This document shows, one piece after another, positions 1 to 7,724 of a stretch of DNA of 21,370 nucleotides; the stretch's first letter is position 1; each line of letters starts with the position of its first letter. The stretch is from JBBSOW01 sp038259365 (GTDB taxonomy: Bacteria; Actinomycetota; Actinomycetes; Propionibacteriales; Propionibacteriaceae). Location of the stretch: assembly GCA_038259365.1 (NCBI GenBank), contig JBBSOW010000053.1, forward strand, positions 1 to 21,370, in the 5' to 3' direction. The position numbers were made by a program, and so were the translations under genes. Below the pieces are notes generated by a model. That model saw nothing but the letters and a program-made list of their open reading frames with translations, was not told where the DNA came from and did no database searches.

Positions 1-7
1 AGAACCG

Positions 8-97
8 TCAGCGCACAAGCGCGACCGCAAGAACTCCGATGGTGGCGTTGGCGAAGAAGTGGACGATGCAGGGCACCACGATGCCGCCGCTACGTCG
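8..97 (-). pseudogene. 3' fragment resembling a CPBP-family intramembrane protease
   Basis: The minus strand encodes about 29 residues ending in a TGA stop at 8-10. They form a hydrophobic C-terminal helix with the pattern PCIVHFFANATIGVLAVAL. The H-x3-N arrangement just inside a membrane helix at the extreme C-terminus resembles the last conserved motif of CPBP (Abi) intramembrane metalloproteases. Nothing upstream in the same frame looks like the earlier CPBP helices or the EExxxR motif, so this would be a leftover 3' end, not a working gene. The match rests on one short motif, so chance resemblance is possible. Confidence 0.3.
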
Positions 98-379
98 GCA
101 CCGATCGCAGCGTTGCCAGAAACGGGGAAACCTCGGGCCGCGGCAGGACGGCGAACAGGTCCAACACCAATTCTGACCTGTCGTTGGCGAAGTTGCGCAA
201 ACTTGGGCGTGGACTTGGCCAACGGCGGGCACGACTGGTCATAATTGCGGTTCGGGATCCGCGGCCAGCGTGGGTTGTCCGATGTCTGGCGACGTCCTAC
301 ACCAGCTCGAGCCCGGCGGACACGTGGCGGAGCGCCCTGGTGGTGCATGGGGTCGCCCCGGATCGTTCCCAACGCGCTG
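98..379. other. Stretch without a recognised gene
   Basis: No recognisable gene lies between the CPBP-like fragment and the end of the dipeptidase gene. One short minus-strand ORF (90-242, ATG start, 50 residues) has mostly G/C third positions and ends in a plausible segment (LFAVLPRPEVSPFLATLRS), but it matches no family I know and lacks a clear ribosome binding site. I saw no convincing terminator hairpin for the dipeptidase gene here. The stretch reads like decayed coding DNA. Confidence 0.4.
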
Positions 380-1465
380 TCACTTCAACGCCGCCGCCCG
401 CTCCTCGGCCTCACCGAGCACGCGCGCGATGTTGCGCCAGCCCAGCTTCTCCAGATCGTCTTGGGCCCAGCCCCGCCCGGCCAACGCGTCGAACAGGCGG
501 GGGTAGCCCGACACGTCCTCGAGTCCTTGCGGGAGTAGATCCACCCCGTCGTAGTCCCCACCCAAGCCGATGTGGTCGATGCCCGCGACGTTGCGGACGT
601 GTTCGACGTGCGCGACGACGTCGTCCAACGTCGCCTGGGGTGCTACGTCGGGGTGCTCGGCCTCCCAACGGTCCATGGCCGTGAGGTCGCGCACGTCCAC
701 GCCGGCGGCGGCCGCCTGGGCCTCGCGTTGGCCCTGCCACTCATAGGCCGGCTGGCTGACGAATTTGGGGACGAAGGTGACCATACAGACGCCCCCGTTG
801 GTGGGCAATTGGGCCAACACGTCGTCGGGGACGTTGCGCGGATGGGAGCAGACCGCCCGGGCGGAGGAGTGGCTGAAGATAATCGGCGCGGTGCTCACGG
901 CGAGGGCGTCGCGCATGGTCTCGGCGGACACGTGGCTGAGATCCACCAGCATCCCGAGCCGGTTCATCTCGCGGACGACGTCGATGCCGAACTCGGTGAG
1001 CCCGCCGTGCTTCGCCTCGTCGGTGGCCGAATCGGCCCAGTCGGTGTTCTCGTTGTGGGTCAGGGTGAGGTAGCGAACCCCGGAGCGGTAGAGCGTGCGG
1101 AGGGCGGCCAGGGAGTTGTTGAGCGCGTGCCCGCCCTCGGCGCCCATGAGGCTGGCAATCGGGCCCTCGGTGGTCGTGCCCTCGACGAGTTCGGCCGCCG
1201 TGGTCGCCAGGCGTAGGCGCTCTGGGTATTCCTCGGTGAGCCGGTGCACCAGATCCACCTGTTCCAGCACCGCTTGCAGGGCCTCGGCGCCGGTGAATGA
1301 ACAGGGCACGTAGACCGACCAGAACTGGGCGCGGACCCCGCCGGCCGCGAGACGCTCCAGGTCTGTGTGTAGGTCTGGTTGGGGATCGGTCAGCGTGCGC
1401 GGACGACTGGTGCGGATCGCCCAGGGAAGGTCGTTGTGGCCGTCGGCGACTGCGATATTGAACAT
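380..1465 (-). CDS. Membrane dipeptidase (renal dipeptidase, peptidase family M19)
   Basis: This zinc dipeptidase of family M19 hydrolyses L-X or L-D dipeptides. The ligands are visible with the expected spacing: the DGHNDLP motif near the N-terminus (His10, Asp12), the bridging glutamate in LMGAEGGHA (Glu110), DLSHVS (His178) and SHSSARAV (His199), followed by the GLGGDYDG segment. The length of 361 residues is normal for bacterial members. An in-frame ATG lies 29 codons upstream (1552), but that extension looks non-coding, and the family normally places DGHNDLP about 8-20 residues from the start, so I chose the ATG at 1463-1465. No signal peptide is seen, so it is probably cytoplasmic. It stands alone, divergent from the helicase gene. 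A TAGCCT box seven bases before the ATG suggests a leaderless transcript. Confidence 0.9.
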   Translation of the reverse strand: MFNIAVADGHNDLPWAIRTSRPRTLTDPQPDLHTDLERLAAGGVRAQFWSVYVPCSFTGAEALQAVLEQVDLVHRLTEEYPERLRLATTAAELVEGTTTEGPIASLMGAEGGHALNNSLAALRTLYRSGVRYLTLTHNENTDWADSATDEAKHGGLTEFGIDVVREMNRLGMLVDLSHVSAETMRDALAVSTAPIIFSHSSARAVCSHPRNVPDDVLAQLPTNGGVCMVTFVPKFVSQPAYEWQGQREAQAAAAGVDVRDLTAMDRWEAEHPDVAPQATLDDVVAHVEHVRNVAGIDHIGLGGDYDGVDLLPQGLEDVSGYPRLFDALAGRGWAQDDLEKLGWRNIARVLGEAEERAAALK

Positions 1466-1472
1466 GGTGACC

Positions 1473-1478
1473 AGGCTA
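1473..1478 (-). promoter_or_regulatory. Candidate -10 box of a leaderless dipeptidase transcript
   Basis: On the minus strand TAGCCT ends seven bases before the chosen ATG of the dipeptidase gene, and no ribosome binding site lies in between. A TANNNT box at this distance puts the transcription start at or next to the A of the ATG, the usual geometry of actinobacterial leaderless genes. No strong -35 hexamer is visible. Confidence 0.35.
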
Positions 1479-1765
1479 GGCTGGCGCCCGTTCGGCGATG
1501 TTGTCGGCTCCCCACCAAGCTGCGAGCCCCGGCGGGTCGTGTGGGCAAGCACACCCCGCGTCGATTAGGCCGGGCCTCTATCGCGCTGGTAAAGTCGCTA
1601 CTTCTCGCAGACAAATCTGCAGAGTTCTCGCGCGCTTCACGCAAGTGTGAGCGACATAGGTTCGTCTTCCGCCTCCTTTGCGCAATCTTGATCGGGAATG
1701 TTCCCTTTCCGGGTGGACGTTGACGTACCTCTCAACGGGCCCGACGACGGGCGGAAGTAGTGATA
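1479..1765. promoter_or_regulatory. Divergent intergenic region between dipeptidase and helicase genes
   Basis: This is the shared upstream region of two divergent genes. It contains a perfect inverted repeat GGGAATGTTCCC (1694-1705), a looser TCAC-N6-GTGA pair (1637-1650) and a TAGGTT hexamer (1657-1662) that could be a plus-strand -10, preceded by a weak TTCACG. If that promoter is used, the helicase mRNA has a 5' leader of about 100 bases, which is common for cold-inducible DEAD-box helicases. GGAAG (1753-1757) lies eight bases before the helicase ATG and is a good ribosome binding site. None of the operators can be assigned to a regulator. Confidence 0.3.
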
Positions 1766-4054
1766 ATGGCTAAGGTTCAACGCGCCCCGGGCGCGCCCAA
1801 AAAGAAGTCCGGCAAGGTCAAGAGCCACAAGGCTGACGGCACCCCCAAGAAGCGCTGGTCCGCCGCCGAGCGGTCCGAACGGGGCCACGGAGTCCGCACC
1901 AGCGGAGGACGCAGCCGCTCTGATCGTCCCGAGCGCGAGGGCTCTTTCAGCGCTCGTCCGGAGCGGTTCCGCCCCGAATCGGCCCGGCCTGATCGCGCGT
2001 CGCAAGACGACCGTCCGCGCAAGTTCGATCGTGACGAGCGACCCCGCAGCTTCGACCGCGACGAGCGACCCCGCAGCTTCGACCACGACGAGCGCCCCCG
2101 CAGATTCGACCGCGATGAGCGTCCTCGGGCCAAGAACCGCGACGACCGTCCCCGCTTCGAGCGTGATGATCGTCCGCGTAGGTTCGATCGGGAGGATCGC
2201 CCCAGCTTCAACCGTGATGATCGTCCGCGCACCGCAAACCGCGATGAGCGTCCTCGCTTTGATCGCGACGACCGGTCCCGCAGCTTCAACCGCGATGATC
2301 GTCCGCGTAAGTTCGATCGTGACGATCGCCCTAGCTTCAGCCGTGACGATCGTCCGCGCACCGCAAACCGCGATGAGCGTCCTCGTTTCGATCGCGACGA
2401 CCGGCCGCGCAAGTTTGACCGGGACGATCGCCCGCGCACCTCTAACCGCGAGGACCGCCCCCGCTTCGAGCGCGAGGACCGCCCCCGCTTCGAGCGCGAC
2501 GACCGCCCGCGCAAGTTCGAGCGCGACGATCGCCCGCGTAGCTCCGATCGCGATGATCGGGAGCACCGGCACGGCGCGCACAGCGAGCGCGGCTTCCGTC
2601 CCCATCAGGACCGCTTCGATCGCGGCGATTCGCGTCGCTTCGACCGTTCCTCGTCCCGCTCGGACGAGCAGGAGAATCCCGATCAGATGAGCTGGACGCC
2701 CACCGAGGCGGACGCGTCGACGTCGGTCTCCGACGCCGCGGCCACCGGCGAGGGTTTCGCCGGTTTGGGCTTGCGCGCGGAACTGGTCAACCTGTTGCAG
2801 TCGCAGGGCATCGTCGATCCGTTCCCCATCCAGGCGGCCACGATTCCCGACGCCCTCGAGGGCCTGGACGTGCTCGGCCGCGGCCAGACCGGCTCCGGCA
2901 AAACCCTGGGCTTCGGCCTGCCGATGCTGTCCCGCCTGGCTGAGGGCCAGGGCCGCGAACCGCGCGGCATCGTCGTGGTGCCCACCCGCGAGCTCGCCAT
3001 GCAGGTGGCCGACGTGCTGAGCCCCCTGGCTTCCACCCTCAAGCTCAAGGTGATGCTCGTCGCCGGTGGCATGGCCTACGGGCCGCAGATCAAGGCCTTC
3101 GCCCGTGGCGTCGATGTCGTCGTCGCCACTCCCGGCCGCCTCATCGACCTGATGGATCAGGGTGCCGTCGATCTCAGCAACGTCGAGACCGCGGTTCTGG
3201 ACGAGGCCGATCATATGGCCGACCTGGGCTTCCTGCCCGACGTTCGCCGCATCCTCGATTCGGTCCCCGTGGGCGGGCAGCGGTTGCTGTTCTCCGCCAC
3301 CCTGGACCGTGGCGTCGACACGGTGGTGCGCGAGTACCTCAACTCACCCGTGACCCACCAGGTGGACGGCGACACCGCCAGCGTCACGACGATGGATCAC
3401 CAGCTGTTGCACATCCGCCCCGCGGACAAGCAGCCCCTGACCGCCGAGATCGCCAACCGCGACGGCCGGACCTTGGCCTTCGTCCGCACCCAGCGCGGGG
3501 CGGATCGCGTCGCCGAGCAGTTGCGCGACGCGGGCGTCATGGCCGGAGCCCTGCACGGCGGACTCACCCAGGGCGCCCGTAGTCGAGTCATGGGGGCCTT
3601 CAAGGAGGGCACCGTGCCCGTGCTCGTCGCCACCGACGTGGCCGCCCGCGGCATCCACGTCGACGACGTCTCGTGCGTGCTCCAGATCGATCCGCCCGCC
3701 GGGTCGAAGGATTATCTGCACCGCGCCGGGCGCACCGCGCGGGCCGGCGGCAAGGGCGTCGTCGTCACGCTGGTCCTGCCGCACCAACGCCGGGAGATCT
3801 CCCGGCTGGTACAGCGCGCCGGCGTGGACGCCTCCCCGCTCAACGCCGCCCCCGACGACGAGCGCGTCTACCGAGCCACCGGTGCTCGCAACCCGAGCAA
3901 GGATCCCATCGTGGACGCCGATTACCAGGCGATCATCGCTCCCCCCAAGGCCAAGAGGGGCGGCGGCGCGCGTCGCGGCGGTCCCGGCGGGCGGGGCCAA
4001 GGTGGTGGCGGCTTCAAGGGTCGTGGCTACGCCGGCGGGCGCCGTCGCGGCTGA
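1766..4054 (+). CDS. DEAD-box ATP-dependent RNA helicase with a repetitive disordered N-terminus
   Basis: This DEAD-box RNA helicase probably remodels structured RNA in ribosome assembly or RNA decay. The core starts near residue 330 and has the motifs in order: Q motif (FPIQAATIPDAL), Walker A GQTGSGKT (373-380), PTRELAMQ, DEAD (479-482), SAT (510-512), ATDVAARGIHVDDV and HRAGRTAR (652-659). The C-terminus is a short RGG-type tail (GGGARRGGPGGRG and following). The 762 residues exceed the usual 400-600 because about 300 residues precede the core. They comprise a Lys/Arg-rich start, then residues 81-265 made of about 22 units of the type R-D-D-R-P-R-x-F, rich in both charges and surely disordered. 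The ATG at 1766 is preferred over the GTG at 1760 because GGAAG sits eight bases upstream. The next gene follows after 21 bases. Confidence 0.95.
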   Translation: MAKVQRAPGAPKKKSGKVKSHKADGTPKKRWSAAERSERGHGVRTSGGRSRSDRPEREGSFSARPERFRPESARPDRASQDDRPRKFDRDERPRSFDRDERPRSFDHDERPRRFDRDERPRAKNRDDRPRFERDDRPRRFDREDRPSFNRDDRPRTANRDERPRFDRDDRSRSFNRDDRPRKFDRDDRPSFSRDDRPRTANRDERPRFDRDDRPRKFDRDDRPRTSNREDRPRFEREDRPRFERDDRPRKFERDDRPRSSDRDDREHRHGAHSERGFRPHQDRFDRGDSRRFDRSSSRSDEQENPDQMSWTPTEADASTSVSDAAATGEGFAGLGLRAELVNLLQSQGIVDPFPIQAATIPDALEGLDVLGRGQTGSGKTLGFGLPMLSRLAEGQGREPRGIVVVPTRELAMQVADVLSPLASTLKLKVMLVAGGMAYGPQIKAFARGVDVVVATPGRLIDLMDQGAVDLSNVETAVLDEADHMADLGFLPDVRRILDSVPVGGQRLLFSATLDRGVDTVVREYLNSPVTHQVDGDTASVTTMDHQLLHIRPADKQPLTAEIANRDGRTLAFVRTQRGADRVAEQLRDAGVMAGALHGGLTQGARSRVMGAFKEGTVPVLVATDVAARGIHVDDVSCVLQIDPPAGSKDYLHRAGRTARAGGKGVVVTLVLPHQRREISRLVQRAGVDASPLNAAPDDERVYRATGARNPSKDPIVDADYQAIIAPPKAKRGGGARRGGPGGRGQGGGGFKGRGYAGGRRRG
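2006..2560 (+). repeat. In-gene tandem repeat encoding RDDRPR-type units
   Basis: About 22 imperfect units of 21-30 bases encode [R/H]-[D/E]-[D/E]-R-P-R plus one to three variable residues (KF, SF, TAN, FE, RF). A larger duplication sits inside the array: bases 2192-2275 and 2321-2404 are nearly identical over 84 bases, 129 bases apart, and both encode the same unit order (PSF, PRTAN, PRF). This indicates growth of the array by slippage or unequal recombination while the reading frame was kept. Confidence 0.9.
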
Positions 4055-4075
4055 GCTGGCAACTTCTAGGATGGC

Positions 4076-5086
4076 GTGGTGGCTAGCAGCAAATCCGGGG
4101 TGATCAAGGTCGGCAACGAACCCCTCGTCGCCGCCGGCGAGCTGGAGATCACCCTCGCCGTGGACGACGACGCCGAGGCCATGCTGGCCGTCATCCACGC
4201 CGCGTTCGGTGCGCGAGGAGCGGTCTCGCCTCCTCCGCCGGCCCTGCGGGAAACCCTAGACAGCGTGAAGTCCGGGCTGGCGCGCGGCGCGGCCGTCATC
4301 GCCCGGGTCGGGGAGCGCCCGGCCGGGGTGATCTTCGTGCTGCCGGTCGGCGAAGAGGGCGCGGCCCGACTGCAGCGCGTCTCTGTGCACCCCGACTTTC
4401 AGGGCCATGGCGTAGCGGCCGCCATGATCGGGTCGGTCCACGCGCTGGCCGCCGACCTGGGCTATCGCAGCACCGAGCTGTCCGTCCGTCTCGAGTTTCC
4501 CCGCCTGCGGGGGTGGTGGGAGCGGCACGGTTACCGCGCTGTCGGCCTTGCCTGGGGTGACTCCCAGGATCCGACCGGCGCCACCCTGTCTCGGCTCCTG
4601 CCCACCCGCGTCGAGGTGCCGACCGCGCCCGCGATGCGGGCCTTGGGTGCAGGGCTCGCCGGCCTGTTGCGCGCTGGGGACGTATTGATCCTCAACGGCG
4701 ACCTGGGCGCCGGAAAAACCACCCTGACCCAGGGCATCGGCGCCGGCCTGGGCGTGCGCGGGCCGATCATCTCCCCAACGTTTGTGCTGTCCCGCGAACA
4801 CCCGGGCCGGCTAACCGGATCCAAGGTCGTCGGACCCGGATTGGTGCACGTCGACGCCTACCGGCTGAGCTACGAGGCCGAGCTGAGCGATCTCGATCTG
4901 GAGTCCGAGCTGGAGGCGCGGGTCACCGTCGTCGAGTGGGGCCAAGGCCTGGCCGAACACCTCAGCGACAACCGGCTGGAGATCGACATCGACCGCAGCG
5001 ATCAACGACGTGACGTGTGGATTCAACCCATCGGACCGCGCTGGGACGATGTCGATCTCGGTTTCCTGGCCGGGGGGAGTCGTTGA
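4076..5086 (+). CDS. tsaE: GNAT acetyltransferase fused to TsaE (t6A biosynthesis ATPase)
   Basis: This is a two-domain protein of 336 residues. Residues about 25-180 form a GNAT acetyltransferase domain, with the acetyl-CoA loop in VSVHPDFQGHGVAAAMI and the C-terminal strand pattern WWERHGYRAVG. Residues about 185-325 are TsaE, the ATPase that drives turnover of the TsaB-TsaD complex making t6A37 in tRNA; it shows Walker A GDLGAGKTTL (208-217), the SPTF segment, HVDAYRL and VVEWG. Stand-alone TsaE is about 150 residues, so the GNAT half is an addition. AGGA (4068-4071) fits either of two adjacent GTG starts (4076 or 4079). The gene lies 21 bases after the helicase, and its stop overlaps the tsaB start (TGATG), so it is translated with tsaB. 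The GNAT substrate is unknown. Confidence 0.93.
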   Translation: MVASSKSGVIKVGNEPLVAAGELEITLAVDDDAEAMLAVIHAAFGARGAVSPPPPALRETLDSVKSGLARGAAVIARVGERPAGVIFVLPVGEEGAARLQRVSVHPDFQGHGVAAAMIGSVHALAADLGYRSTELSVRLEFPRLRGWWERHGYRAVGLAWGDSQDPTGATLSRLLPTRVEVPTAPAMRALGAGLAGLLRAGDVLILNGDLGAGKTTLTQGIGAGLGVRGPIISPTFVLSREHPGRLTGSKVVGPGLVHVDAYRLSYEAELSDLDLESELEARVTVVEWGQGLAEHLSDNRLEIDIDRSDQRRDVWIQPIGPRWDDVDLGFLAGGSR

Positions 5087-5802
5087 TGTCGCGCCACCTC
5101 GCCCTCGGCATCGATACGGCCTCCTGGGTCTCGGTCGGCCTGGCCGACGGGGCCGGCCCAATCGCGCGTCGCACGCTGGACGATCCCCGCGCCCACGTCG
5201 AACAACTCATGCCGCTCGTCATGGGTCTACTCTCCGGCGCCGAGCGCACGCTGGCCGATCTGACCCGGATCGTCGTCGGCATGGGCCCCGGCCCCTTCAC
5301 CGGGCTGCGCGTCGGCATCGCGACCGCCGAGACGCTCGCCTGGTCCCTCGACATCCCCGTCCGCCACGTCTGCAGTCTCGACGTGCTCGCTCAGCAGGTG
5401 CTTGAGCGGGACGACCCCGAAGGTCCGCGCGAGTTCGTCACCGCGATCGACGCTCGACGCAAAGAGCTGTACTGGGCGCGCTACTCGCCCGCCGGTCGGC
5501 GGATCGAGGGCCCCACCGTCAGCGGTCCGGGCCAGGTACCCGGGCTAACGATCCATGGGCCCGGGACCGCGCTATTCCCCGAGGTGCTCGGCGGGCGGGC
5601 GTGTGGGGGCGAGGCCGTGGACGCAGCGCTGGCCGCTTTCCTCGGGACGGGCCCCCGGGCCGATGAGCGGCTCCCGGAGGTGGGCGCCGAACCGCTGTAC
5701 CTGCGCCGCCCCGACGCGAGCCTGCCCGGCAAGAGGAAATCGACGCTGGTCGTGCCGAGGGTGCGTAACCGGATGGTCGTGCCGAAGGCGCGCAGGCGAT
5801 GA
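5086..5802 (+). CDS. tsaB: TsaB, t6A complex dimerisation/scaffold subunit
   Basis: TsaB is an inactive paralogue of TsaD that dimerises with it and recruits TsaE in t6A37 synthesis. The N-terminus LALGIDTASWVSVGLADG is the ASKHA phosphate-1 region, and GMGPGPFTGLRVGIATAETL is the signature loop of the family. The length of 238 residues is normal. The ATG at 5086 overlaps the tsaE stop by one base and has a strong GGGGGGAG site (5072-5079) six bases upstream, so an in-frame start 23 codons earlier inside tsaE was rejected. The C-terminus is basic (RRR). Its stop overlaps the rimI start as ATGA. Confidence 0.94.
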   Translation: MSRHLALGIDTASWVSVGLADGAGPIARRTLDDPRAHVEQLMPLVMGLLSGAERTLADLTRIVVGMGPGPFTGLRVGIATAETLAWSLDIPVRHVCSLDVLAQQVLERDDPEGPREFVTAIDARRKELYWARYSPAGRRIEGPTVSGPGQVPGLTIHGPGTALFPEVLGGRACGGEAVDAALAAFLGTGPRADERLPEVGAEPLYLRRPDASLPGKRKSTLVVPRVRNRMVVPKARRR

Positions 5803-6278
5803 CCAACGAATCCAACGGGGGCGGCGAAACCATGTTCGACATCGGCAAGGCCCAGATCGGCGACATCGAGCTGATCATGGAGATCGAGGAATCCTGCTTC
5901 GACCCGCGCGAGCAGTGGAGCCAGCAGAGCTGGGCAGGCGAGTTCTTCGCCGGTGATCGCCAGATCCTGGTGGCCCGCAGGGGCGATGGCGGCCTTTTGG
6001 GCGTGATCACCGTTCAACTCGTCGGCGATACCGCGGACCTGCACCGGGTGGCCGTCGCCAGCGGATCCCGTCGCGTGGGTGCCGCCTCGGCGTTGATCAA
6101 CTCGAGCATCGCCGAGGTGCAGCGCCGCGGTGCGGGCCGGGTGATCTTGGAGGTGGCTCAAGACAATCACGTCGCCGTTTCGCTGTACACCAAGCTCGGC
6201 TTTGTCGAGACAAACCGCCGGTCGAACTACTACGGCGATGACGTCGACGCGATCATCATGAGCAAATTTCTGGGGTGA
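5799..6278 (+). CDS. rimI: RimI-type N-alpha-acetyltransferase
   Basis: This GNAT-family protein of 159 residues resembles RimI, which acetylates the N-terminus of ribosomal protein S18 and sometimes other proteins. It has LHRVAVASGSRRVGAASALI as the acetyl-CoA binding strand and loop, and then LEVAQDNHVAVSLYTKLGF followed by NRRSNYY, the typical RimI ending with paired tyrosines. The ATG at 5799 overlaps the tsaB stop (ATGA). A second in-frame ATG at 5832 would also leave the whole domain intact. In many bacteria tsaD follows rimI directly; here tsaD is about 6.9 kb away and a hairpin comes instead. It is the second acetyltransferase domain in this operon, next to the one fused to TsaE. Confidence 0.88.
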   Translation: MTNESNGGGETMFDIGKAQIGDIELIMEIEESCFDPREQWSQQSWAGEFFAGDRQILVARRGDGGLLGVITVQLVGDTADLHRVAVASGSRRVGAASALINSSIAEVQRRGAGRVILEVAQDNHVAVSLYTKLGFVETNRRSNYYGDDVDAIIMSKFLG

Positions 6279-6283
6279 TTGTG

Positions 6284-6302
6284 TCGGCTCCCTCGGAGCC
6301 GA
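6284..6302. terminator. Hairpin between convergent rimI and GH4 genes
   Basis: TCGGCTCC-CTC-GGAGCCGA is a perfect 8-bp stem with a three-base loop, six bases after the rimI stop. Flanking GGGGT (6272-6276) and ACCCC (6303-6307) could extend it with an internal bulge. There is no T-run, which is common in high-GC actinobacteria. Being symmetrical it may serve both rimI and the opposing GH4 gene. Confidence 0.65.
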
Positions 6303-6359
6303 ACCCCTTGCGCTCGTTCGCTGCATCGCCCCAGACACTGACGAAATCCCCACGCGGGT

Positions 6360-7724
6360 CTAACCAATCTCGCGCAGCACCTGTGCGACCTCGGGGATAG
6401 CGTCGATGTAGCCGTTCAGTAGCTCTTGCGCCACCGAGACCGAATCGACGAGTGGGTGGAGGGCGAAAGCCAGTAGTGCCTCGGTGCGGGACCCGGTGAG
6501 GGCGGCGGAAATGGTGTGCCGTTCGACCGCTTTCACCTGTTGCATGAGGCCGATCTGGTCCATCGAAGGTGGAGCAGTGGTGAGGGGATGGACACCGTTC
6601 GCGTCGATCATCGTCGGAACTTCGATAACGGCGTCGGCGGGTAGTCCGGTCACGGTTGACTGGTTGCGAACGTTCAGAATCATCGTGGCTCGTTCGTTGC
6701 GCGCGATCGCCGCCATCACACCGAGCGCAACGCCAGCGTAACCCTGGTGTGCCGGGTCGGATTCGAGGTCGCGGTGGGTGGCTGGGGCGCCCTGTACGCC
6801 GCCTTTGGCCTCGGCCATGTAGCTTGCCCGGCGGGTGCCCACCGCCTCCTTCCAAAGCTCTGCGGTGCAGCTGCCCGCATCTTGAGCTGCTTCGAAGAAT
6901 TCGGTTTGGGTCTTCGCCAGGAAGTCACCACGCGTACCGCCCGAGGCGTTGATCTTTCGAACCGCATCCCGGTTGTAGTAGTAGTAATAGAGGTACTCGT
7001 TCGGGATCAGCCCCAAGGTGGTGAGCCAGTCGGTTCCAAAGACTTTTGCTTCCTCCAGTTGCTGGAGTAGAGCGTGGTCATTCAAGAGTTGGGGCAGGAC
7101 GTCTTGGCCGTTATAGATGAGCCGACGCATCCAGCCCAGGTGGTTGAGCCCGACGTAGTCCATCTGGACACGGGTGTGGTCGAGGCCGAGCAGCGCGGCC
7201 ATCCGACGGCCCAGTCCAGATGGGGTATCGCAGATCCCCAGTACCCGGTCACCGAGGACGGATTGCATGGCCTCGGTGATGATGCCCGCCGGGTTGGTGA
7301 AGTTGATCAGGTAGGCCCGGGGTGCCAGCTGGTTCACCAAGCGGGCGACTTCCATCATCACCGGGATGGTCCGCATGGCGTACGCCAGACCCCCGGGGCC
7401 GGTGGTTTCTTGACCGATGACGTCCAGGTCGAGCGCGACGTGCTCGTCACATTGGCGCCCCCGCAGCCCACCGACTCGGATAGCGGCGAAGACGAAGTCG
7501 CTGCCTTCGATGGCTGTTCGCAGCGAGGTGGTCGGCATCAGCCGGGGGGCGTCGTCGAAACCGACGGCGAACTGTTCGAGGATCGTCGTCATGGAGCCTA
7601 GGCGTCCCTCGTCGACGTCGTACAACGCCACCTCCGTGACCCGAGGTGACCCCTGGTCGCGGAGGAGGGCCTGGTAGACGTTCGGGGTACGGAATCCTCC
7701 CCCTCCCAGAATGCAAAGCTTCAT
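6360..7724 (-). CDS. Glycoside hydrolase family 4, 6-phospho-beta-glucosidase-like
   Basis: GH4 enzymes cleave (usually 6-phosphorylated) glycosides by an NAD- and Mn-dependent oxidation/elimination mechanism. The Rossmann start KLCILGGGGFRTPNVYQALL binds NAD. NFTNPAGIITEAM (141-153), GICDTPSGLGRR (Cys165) and VGLNHLGW (His195) carry the metal-binding Cys/His pair, and NEYLYYYYY is typical of the 6-phospho-beta-glucosidase branch. The length of 454 residues is normal. The ATG at 7722-7724 overlaps the deoR stop (ATGA); an ORF extension of 33 codons upstream lies inside deoR and was rejected. It is the second gene of a deoR-GH4 operon, divergent from the kinase and transporter genes. Phospho- or non-phospho specificity and linkage cannot be told from the sequence. 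Confidence 0.9.
   Translation of the reverse strand: MKLCILGGGGFRTPNVYQALLRDQGSPRVTEVALYDVDEGRLGSMTTILEQFAVGFDDAPRLMPTTSLRTAIEGSDFVFAAIRVGGLRGRQCDEHVALDLDVIGQETTGPGGLAYAMRTIPVMMEVARLVNQLAPRAYLINFTNPAGIITEAMQSVLGDRVLGICDTPSGLGRRMAALLGLDHTRVQMDYVGLNHLGWMRRLIYNGQDVLPQLLNDHALLQQLEEAKVFGTDWLTTLGLIPNEYLYYYYYNRDAVRKINASGGTRGDFLAKTQTEFFEAAQDAGSCTAELWKEAVGTRRASYMAEAKGGVQGAPATHRDLESDPAHQGYAGVALGVMAAIARNERATMILNVRNQSTVTGLPADAVIEVPTMIDANGVHPLTTAPPSMDQIGLMQQVKAVERHTISAALTGSRTEALLAFALHPLVDSVSVAQELLNGYIDAIPEVAQVLREIG

Noticed and set aside
1777..2514. Minus-strand frame made of RGRSSRSK repeats
   Set aside because: This is the second antisense frame of the same tandem repeat; it has no ribosome site and no known family.
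2006..2560. CRISPR array
   Set aside because: The repeat is regular but lies inside a coding frame, units vary in length and sequence in a codon-respecting way, and there are no unique spacers of constant length.
1637..3214. Long minus-strand open frame (525 codons) opposite the helicase
   Set aside because: Its repeated hydrophobic pattern (such as TIVAVEA-like units) is the mirror of the RDDRPR repeat on the plus strand, and the plus frame has every helicase motif. It is a compositional shadow.
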